Positions 6,034 to 11,872 of a DNA stretch of 11,872 bases are shown here, one piece after another. A program made the translations under genes and the position numbers. Position 1 is the stretch's first letter; each line of letters begins with the position of its first letter. Origin of the DNA: Alphaproteobacteria bacterium (GTDB taxonomy: Bacteria; Pseudomonadota; Alphaproteobacteria; UBA8366); contig JAOTYV010000134.1 in assembly GCA_029861675.1 (NCBI GenBank), positions 1 through 11,872 on the forward strand, in the 5' to 3' direction. The notes under the pieces are model-generated. The model ran no database searches and was not told where the DNA came from. It saw nothing but the letters and a program-made list of their open reading frames with translations.

Positions 6034-7482
6034 ATGCAGGTAACCGAGACCAAGAACGAAGGACTAAGCCGCGAATTTGCGATTATCGTGCCGGCCGCTG
6101 ATATCGAGCAGCGCGTCTCCGCGAAAATCATGGAATTGGTCGATCAGGTGAATATGCCTGGATTTCGGCCCGGCAAGGTTCCCGTTACCCTGATTCGCAA
6201 GCGTTATGGCGATGCGGTTACGGGCGAGGTCGTGCAGGCAGCCGTCACTGAAACGACGACCCAAACCCTGACGGAACGTGAGTTGCAGCCGGCGGTTCAG
6301 CCGAAAATCGAAGTCACGAGTTTCGAGGACGGCAAGGATCTGGAGTTCACCCTGGCGGTTGACGTGCTGCCGGTGATCGATCCGGTCGATTTTCGGACCA
6401 TTGAACTCGAACGGCTGAAAGCCAAGATCGAAGACAAACAGGTTGACGAGTCGCTCGATCGGCTGGCCGAGGAATACGCTCGCACGGACCCGATCGACAA
6501 ACCCCGGAAAAGCAAGACGGGCGACGTCGTCGTGATCGATTTCGAGGGATCGATCGACGGGACGCCGTTCGACGGCGGCAAGGCCGAAGATTATCAGCTT
6601 GAATTGGGAGCTGGCCGTTTCATTCCCGGATTCGAGGATCAGTTGATTGGTGTCGATGCGCCGACGGAAACGCAAGTCGAGGTGAGCTTCCCCGACAATT
6701 ACGGGAATGCGGATCTCGCCGGTAAGGCGGCGGTATTTGCCGTATCTGTCAAAGAGATACGGGAACGTGTTAAAGCGGATATCGATGATGAATTCGCAAA
6801 GACATTGGGCATGGAGACGGTGGATGCGTTGCGCGAGCAGGTGCGCGGCAGCCTCGAAAACGAATATGGTACGGCATCGCGCGACCGCCTGAAGCGGCAG
6901 CTCCTTGACCGGCTGGATGAACTGCATGATTTCGAGACGCCGCCGGCAATGGTGGAGGGGGAACTCGAATCGATCTGGGCTCAATTCGAAAATGCCCGCA
7001 AGATCAATGAACTCGATCCGGAAGATATTGAAAAAAGCGACGACGAGATTCGTGAGGAATACCGTAAGATCGCCGGCCGGCGCGTGCGTCTTGGCCTGTT
7101 GCTCGCCGCTGTCGGTCAGCGGAACGCCATCGAGGTGACGCCGGAAGAGTTGAACCGCGCGCTCATCCGCCAGGCGCAGGCTTTTCCTGGGCAGGAACGC
7201 CAGATAATTGAAACCTATCAGAAAAACGAAAATCTGATGGGTAGCCTGAGAGCGCCGATTTTTGAAGACAAGGTGGTGGACTATATCCTTGAAATGGCCG
7301 CGGTCAGCGAGCGCGACGTGAGCGTCGAGGAGCTGTTCCGGGACCCCGACGAGGATGCGGATAAGCCGAAAGCGAAATCGTCAAAGGGCGCCGCGCGTGG
7401 TAAGACAGCGGCGTCCGGCGGCAAGAAACCGGCGGCCAAGAAGCCGAAAGCGAAGGCGGCTGCAAAAAAGAAGGAAAAGTGA
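6034..7482 (+). CDS. tig: Trigger factor, ribosome-associated chaperone and peptidyl-prolyl isomerase
   Basis: Trigger factor binds at the ribosome exit tunnel and shelters nascent chains. The 482-residue protein has an N-terminal ribosome-binding domain with the signature GFRPGKVPVTLIRKRYG (about residues 45-61). An FKBP-type prolyl isomerase domain follows (about 160-245, with DVVVIDFEGSIDGTPFDGG and FIPGFEDQLIG), then a long helical substrate-binding C-domain. It ends in a 39-residue tail (444-482) with 15 lysines, absent from the 432-residue E. coli protein. Start choice: MQVTETKNEGL is the alphaproteobacterial N-terminus, so the ATG at 6034 is used. The ribosome binding site GAGGA (6016-6020) is 13 bases from it and only 4 from an in-frame GTG at 6025, so three extra residues are possible. 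It lies between the tRNA gene and clpP, in the usual chaperone-protease cluster. Confidence 0.96.
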   Translation: MQVTETKNEGLSREFAIIVPAADIEQRVSAKIMELVDQVNMPGFRPGKVPVTLIRKRYGDAVTGEVVQAAVTETTTQTLTERELQPAVQPKIEVTSFEDGKDLEFTLAVDVLPVIDPVDFRTIELERLKAKIEDKQVDESLDRLAEEYARTDPIDKPRKSKTGDVVVIDFEGSIDGTPFDGGKAEDYQLELGAGRFIPGFEDQLIGVDAPTETQVEVSFPDNYGNADLAGKAAVFAVSVKEIRERVKADIDDEFAKTLGMETVDALREQVRGSLENEYGTASRDRLKRQLLDRLDELHDFETPPAMVEGELESIWAQFENARKINELDPEDIEKSDDEIREEYRKIAGRRVRLGLLLAAVGQRNAIEVTPEELNRALIRQAQAFPGQERQIIETYQKNENLMGSLRAPIFEDKVVDYILEMAAVSERDVSVEELFRDPDEDADKPKAKSSKGAARGKTAASGGKKPAAKKPKAKAAAKKKEK

Positions 7483-7566
7483 GGCGGCAACCGGCCGACT
7501 CGCAACGGTTCAACGCTTAACACTACGACCAGAGACCATTCAGGTTACATCAGGAAAAAGAGGCAC

Positions 7567-8235
7567 ATGCGCGATTCGGTCGAAACCTACATGAACATGC
7601 TTGTCCCAATGGTCGTCGAACAGACGAATCGGGGAGAGCGCGCGTATGATATCTACTCGCGGTTGCTCAAAGAGCGCATCATCTTCCTTACCGGCGGCGT
7701 GGACGATGGCGTGGCGAGCCTGATTAATGCGCAGCTTCTGTTCCTGGAGTCGGAGAATCCCGGCAAGGATATTTCCTTCTATATCAATTCTCCTGGCGGA
7801 ATTGTGACGTCCGGCCTCTCCATATACGACACGATGCAGTATATTCGGTGTGATGTATCGACCGTGTGCGTAGGGCAGGCGGCATCGATGGGCTCACTGT
7901 TGCTGTGCGCGGGCGCGGTCGGAAAACGCTACAGTCTGCCGAACAGCCGGATTATGCTGCATCAGCCGTCCGGCGGCTTTCAGGGGCAGGCAACCGATAT
8001 CGAAATCCATGCCCGTGAAATCCTGGCCTTGCGGGGACGGTTGAATGACATATATGTCCGGCATACCGGGCAGAACTTGAAGACGATCGAGGGTGCTCTG
8101 GAACGGGACAATTTCCTGGCGGCGGGAGAAGCCAAGGAATTCGGCTTGATTGACGAGGTGGTGACGGAGCGTCCCGAAGCGGCCGATGAAGCCGGCGGTA
8201 AGTCGGCAGACTCCAAAAAAGAGGGAGACGAATAG
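7567..8235 (+). CDS. clpP: ATP-dependent Clp protease proteolytic subunit ClpP
   Basis: A serine peptidase that assembles into a 14-subunit chamber and degrades proteins unfolded by ClpX or ClpA. The 222-residue protein has the full catalytic triad: S107 in GQAASMGS, H132 in MLHQPSGG and D181 in LERDNF. The Gly-rich oxyanion segment is NSPGG (74-78), and the start [19 protein letters not shown] is the short propeptide-bearing N-terminus typical of alphaproteobacteria. The last 20 or so residues are a low-complexity charged tail, longer than in the 207-residue E. coli protein. An AGAGG-type ribosome binding site lies just upstream of the ATG. It begins 84 bp after tig and 189 bp before clpX, so clpX may have its own promoter. 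ClpP family identity is certain. Confidence 0.97.
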   Translation: MRDSVETYMNMLVPMVVEQTNRGERAYDIYSRLLKERIIFLTGGVDDGVASLINAQLLFLESENPGKDISFYINSPGGIVTSGLSIYDTMQYIRCDVSTVCVGQAASMGSLLLCAGAVGKRYSLPNSRIMLHQPSGGFQGQATDIEIHAREILALRGRLNDIYVRHTGQNLKTIEGALERDNFLAAGEAKEFGLIDEVVTERPEAADEAGGKSADSKKEGDE

Positions 8236-8424
8236 GCTGGCGCTAAATATATCGAGACCGGATTGCAGCAATGGCGGGGCCTGCCGCGTCAAGCACTTTT
8301 CAGTATGGTTTATTTAGTTTTAATTATTTTTCAATTTATCTATGGCAGATTTATCCCACTGTCGGTAGTTGAAGCTATTGGCTAACATGGCGGGCCTTGG
8401 TCCTCCGAAAGGAAAGTGCAGAGA
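8236..8424 (+). promoter_or_regulatory. clpP-clpX intergenic region with AT-rich core, probable clpX promoter
   Basis: This 189-bp gap contains a strikingly AT-rich block (about 8296-8357, with runs such as TTTTAATTATTTTTCAA) in an otherwise GC-rich sequence. Such a block fits a promoter or upstream element for clpX. No -35/-10 pair I tried is close to consensus, so the exact site is open. No strong hairpin followed by a T-run is present, so clpP transcripts may also read into clpX. The clpX ribosome binding site AAAGGAAA is at 8408-8415. Confidence 0.4.
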
Positions 8425-9690
<1,266 letters not shown>

Positions 9691-9707
9691 TAGGCGAAAC
9701 GTCAAGT

Positions 9708-9736
9708 CTTGATTGTCGGCCTGTTCAAGGCCATCT
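9708..9736 (+). promoter_or_regulatory. Heat-shock (RpoH/sigma32)-type promoter candidate for lon
   Basis: CTTGAT (9708-9713) is followed after 15 bases by GGCCATCTA (9729-9737). This resembles the sigma32 pattern CTTGAA, 13-17 bases, CCCCATnTa, and closely parallels E. coli dnaK P1, which also has CTTGAT. It lies 17 bp after the clpX stop, and transcription would start near 9743, about 57 bases before the lon ATG. lon is a classic heat-shock gene, which supports the call. A small inverted repeat (GGCCT/AGGCC, 9718-9732) overlaps the spacer. Confidence 0.55.
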
Positions 9737-9761
9737 AATGACGCAAGTTGAGCCCTCCCCG

Positions 9762-9777
9762 CCGCCGTGTTTGGCGG
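9762..9777 (+). other. Small hairpin in the predicted lon leader
   Basis: CCGCC (9762-9766) and GGCGG (9773-9777) form a 5-bp GC stem with a six-base GTGTTT loop, 22 bases before the lon ATG and inside the leader expected from the proposed promoter. It leaves the ribosome binding site (GGACGGA, 9788-9794) unpaired. It may be incidental. Confidence 0.3.
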
Positions 9778-9799
9778 TTACAAGTTCGGACGGAATTTC

Positions 9800-11872
9800 A
9801 TGGAAGACGTAAGCCGAGATCAGGTGTATCCGGTTCTGCCGCTACGGGACATCGTCGTTTTTCCGCACATGATCGTGCCGCTCTTCGTCGGCCGCGAGAA
9901 ATCGGTGCGGGCGCTCGAGGATGTCATGTCGGATGACAAGCAGATATTGCTTGTCACCCAGAAAGGCGCGGCGCAGGACGACCCGATGCCGGCGGATATC
10001 TATACGATGGGCACCGTCGCGACGGTGCTGCAGCTCTTGAAGCTGCCCGACGGCACCGTGAAGGTGCTGGTCGAGGGTAATCAACGCGCCAACATTACCG
10101 AATATGTCGATAACCCCGACTTCTTCCAAGCCAATGCCCAGTTGATCGAGGACAATATCGATAATCCTCAGGAACTGGAGGCGCTGAGCCGTGCGGTGGT
10201 GGCGGAATTCGAGCAATACATCAAGCTCAACAAGAAGGTGCCGCCGGAAGTCCTGATTTCCGTCAATCAGATTGATGATCCGGGCAAGCTGGCGGATACG
10301 GTCGCGCAGCATCTGACGCTGAAAATAGCCGATAAGCAGGCGTTGCTCGACGTTTCGATCGTCGCAGAGCGGCTCGAGCGGGTCTATTCCTTCATGGAAG
10401 GCGAGATCGGCGTGATGCAGGTGGAAAAACGCATTCGCAACCGCGTCAAGCGCCAGATGGAGAAAACCCAGCGCGAGTATTACCTTAACGAACAGCTCAA
10501 GGCGATTCAGAAGGAGTTGGGCGAGAGCGAAGACGGCCGTGACGAAATGGCCGAGCTCGAGGAAAAGATCAAGAAGACCCGCTTTTCCAAGGAAGCCCGC
10601 GAAAAGGCGCTTGCCGAACTCAAGAAATTGCGGTCGATGAGCCCGATGTCGGCGGAGGCGACGGTCGTTCGCAACTACCTCGACTGGATGCTCAATATTC
10701 CTTGGAAGAAGCGCACCAAGATCAAACGCGATTTGAGTGAAGCCCTTCGGGTGCTGGACCAGGACCACTACGGTCTGGATAAGGTCAAGGAACGGCTGAT
10801 CGAATACCTCGCGGTGCAGCATCGCATGAAGAAGGTGAAAGGGCCGATCCTTTGCCTCGTCGGCCCGCCGGGTGTGGGTAAGACGTCACTCGGCAAATCG
10901 ATGGCGCGCGCCACCGGCCGCAAATTCGTGCGCATGTCGCTGGGCGGCGTGCGGGACGAAGCGGAAGTCCGCGGTCATCGCCGGACCTATATCGGATCGA
11001 TGCCGGGCAAGGTCATTCAGGGCATGAAGAAGGCCAAGTCATCAAACCCGCTGTTCCTGCTCGATGAGGTCGACAAGCTTGGCGCCGATTGGCGTGGCGA
11101 CCCGTCGTCGGCGCTGCTCGAGGTGCTCGACCCGGAACAGAATTACAGCTTCAACGATCACTACCTGGAAGTGGATTACGACCTTAGCGATGTGATGTTC
11201 GTGACCACGGCGAATACGCTGCGCATGCCGCAGCCGCTGATGGACCGGATGGAGATCATTCGTATCCCCGGGTATACCGAGGACGAAAAGTCGGAAATCG
11301 CGAAGCGCCATTTGATCCCCAAGCAGGTCAAGGAGACCGGGCTCAAGGAATCGGAATGGTCGATTACCGATGACGCGTTGCGGGATCTGATCCGGTATTA
11401 CACACGTGAAGCCGGTGTCCGGAATCTTGAACGCGAAATCGCCAACCTGGCGCGCAAGGCGATCAAGGAAATCCTGATGGAGAAGGCGGTCGACAGTGTC
11501 GAGATCACGCCGGACAATCTGGAGAAATTTGCCGGCGTCCATAAATTCCGTTTCGGAGAAGCCGAGGAGAAGAACCTCGTTGGCGTGGTGACCGGGCTCG
11601 CCTGGACCGAGGTCGGTGGTGAATTGCTCACCATTGAATCGGCCTTGTTGCCGGGTAAGGGCAAGATCATTCGCACCGGTAAGCTTGGCGATGTCATGTT
11701 GGAATCCGTACAAGCGGCCGAAAGTTACGTCAAAAGCCGTGCGCCTTCCTTCGGCATCAAGCCGACGATTTTCGAAAAGGTCGATATCCATGTCCATGTC
11801 CCGGAAGGGGCGACGCCGAAGGACGGCCCGTCCGCCGGAGTGGCGATGGTCACGTCGATCGTTTCGGTGCTG
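9800..11872 (+). CDS. lon: ATP-dependent protease Lon (3' end outside window)
   Basis: Lon is a cytoplasmic hexameric AAA+ serine protease that removes misfolded and selected regulatory proteins. 691 codons are visible from the ATG at 9800 (start [20 protein letters not shown]). In order: the Lon N-terminal substrate domain (about 10-200); a helical coiled-coil linker (about 200-310, with [18 protein letters not shown]); the AAA+ module with Walker A GPPGVGKT (355-362), Walker B FLLDEVD (D422, E423) and sensor region TTANTL; and the start of the protease domain. The catalytic serine motif PKDGPSAG is present, with S678. The window stops 13 codons later, so the partner lysine and about 100-120 residues are missing. 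Numbering matches E. coli Lon within one or two residues. A ribosome binding site GGACGGA ends 5 bases before the ATG. The gene lies 109 bp after clpX behind a heat-shock-like promoter. Confidence 0.97.
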   Translation, partial: MEDVSRDQVYPVLPLRDIVVFPHMIVPLFVGREKSVRALEDVMSDDKQILLVTQKGAAQDDPMPADIYTMGTVATVLQLLKLPDGTVKVLVEGNQRANITEYVDNPDFFQANAQLIEDNIDNPQELEALSRAVVAEFEQYIKLNKKVPPEVLISVNQIDDPGKLADTVAQHLTLKIADKQALLDVSIVAERLERVYSFMEGEIGVMQVEKRIRNRVKRQMEKTQREYYLNEQLKAIQKELGESEDGRDEMAELEEKIKKTRFSKEAREKALAELKKLRSMSPMSAEATVVRNYLDWMLNIPWKKRTKIKRDLSEALRVLDQDHYGLDKVKERLIEYLAVQHRMKKVKGPILCLVGPPGVGKTSLGKSMARATGRKFVRMSLGGVRDEAEVRGHRRTYIGSMPGKVIQGMKKAKSSNPLFLLDEVDKLGADWRGDPSSALLEVLDPEQNYSFNDHYLEVDYDLSDVMFVTTANTLRMPQPLMDRMEIIRIPGYTEDEKSEIAKRHLIPKQVKETGLKESEWSITDDALRDLIRYYTREAGVRNLEREIANLARKAIKEILMEKAVDSVEITPDNLEKFAGVHKFRFGEAEEKNLVGVVTGLAWTEVGGELLTIESALLPGKGKIIRTGKLGDVMLESVQAAESYVKSRAPSFGIKPTIFEKVDIHVHVPEGATPKDGPSAGVAMVTSIVSVL

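Noticed and set aside
6064..6984. 306-codon minus-strand open frame opposite tig
   Set aside because: It is antisense to well-conserved trigger factor coding sequence and has no motif of its own.
7516..7541. CTTAAC, 14 bases, CCATTC upstream of clpP as a possible RpoH promoter
   Set aside because: Both boxes miss key bases of the sigma32 consensus (no CTTG, no final T), so it is much weaker than the lon candidate.
9842..10822. 326-codon minus-strand open frame opposite lon
   Set aside because: A shadow of Lon coding sequence; the Leu/His/Arg-rich composition follows from antisense reading of charged helices.
11042..11797. 251-codon minus-strand open frame opposite lon
   Set aside because: Antisense to the Lon AAA+ and protease domains; no recognisable domain or start signal.

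Overview
This GC-rich window (about 60% by eye) looks like a chromosomal housekeeping segment of an alphaproteobacterium, probably a Rhodospirillales-type lineage. The evidence is the tRNA-Leu / tig / clpP / clpX / lon order, the alphaproteobacterial N-termini of the trigger factor, ClpP and ClpX, and a trigger factor with a long Lys/Ala-rich tail. The lineage call is inference from protein style; no 16S or other marker is present.

Layout. (1) Left edge, minus strand: the 5' part of queA (tRNA queuosine synthesis, cut by the window edge), with a small exported staphylococcal-nuclease-fold protein upstream of it on the same strand. (2) A 241-bp divergent intergenic region. (3) Plus strand, a compact run of three genes: a DUF599 four-helix membrane protein, the bifunctional NAD(P)HX repair enzyme nnr, and a eukaryote-like malonyl-CoA decarboxylase. 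Gaps of 11 and 3 bp suggest one operon. (4) A GC-rich hairpin and a small unrecognised basic protein. (5) tRNA-Leu(UAG) with encoded CCA and a good sigma70-type promoter. (6) The protein folding and proteolysis cluster: tig, clpP, clpX and lon. Lon is cut by the right edge just after its catalytic serine.

How the genes relate. Trigger factor receives nascent chains at the ribosome. ClpX unfolds substrates and feeds them to ClpP, and Lon is the second major ATP-dependent protease. A heat-shock (RpoH/sigma32)-like promoter lies directly upstream of lon, so lon can probably be induced separately from clpX. The central operon combines cofactor repair with malonyl-CoA turnover; its DUF599 member has no known function.

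I found no CRISPR array, transposon, prophage, toxin-antitoxin or defence locus, and nothing that amounts to a new system. The points most worth a second look are the nuclease-fold protein that has lost its catalytic residues, the DUF599-nnr-malonyl-CoA decarboxylase grouping, the lon promoter, and the small unknown gene before the tRNA.
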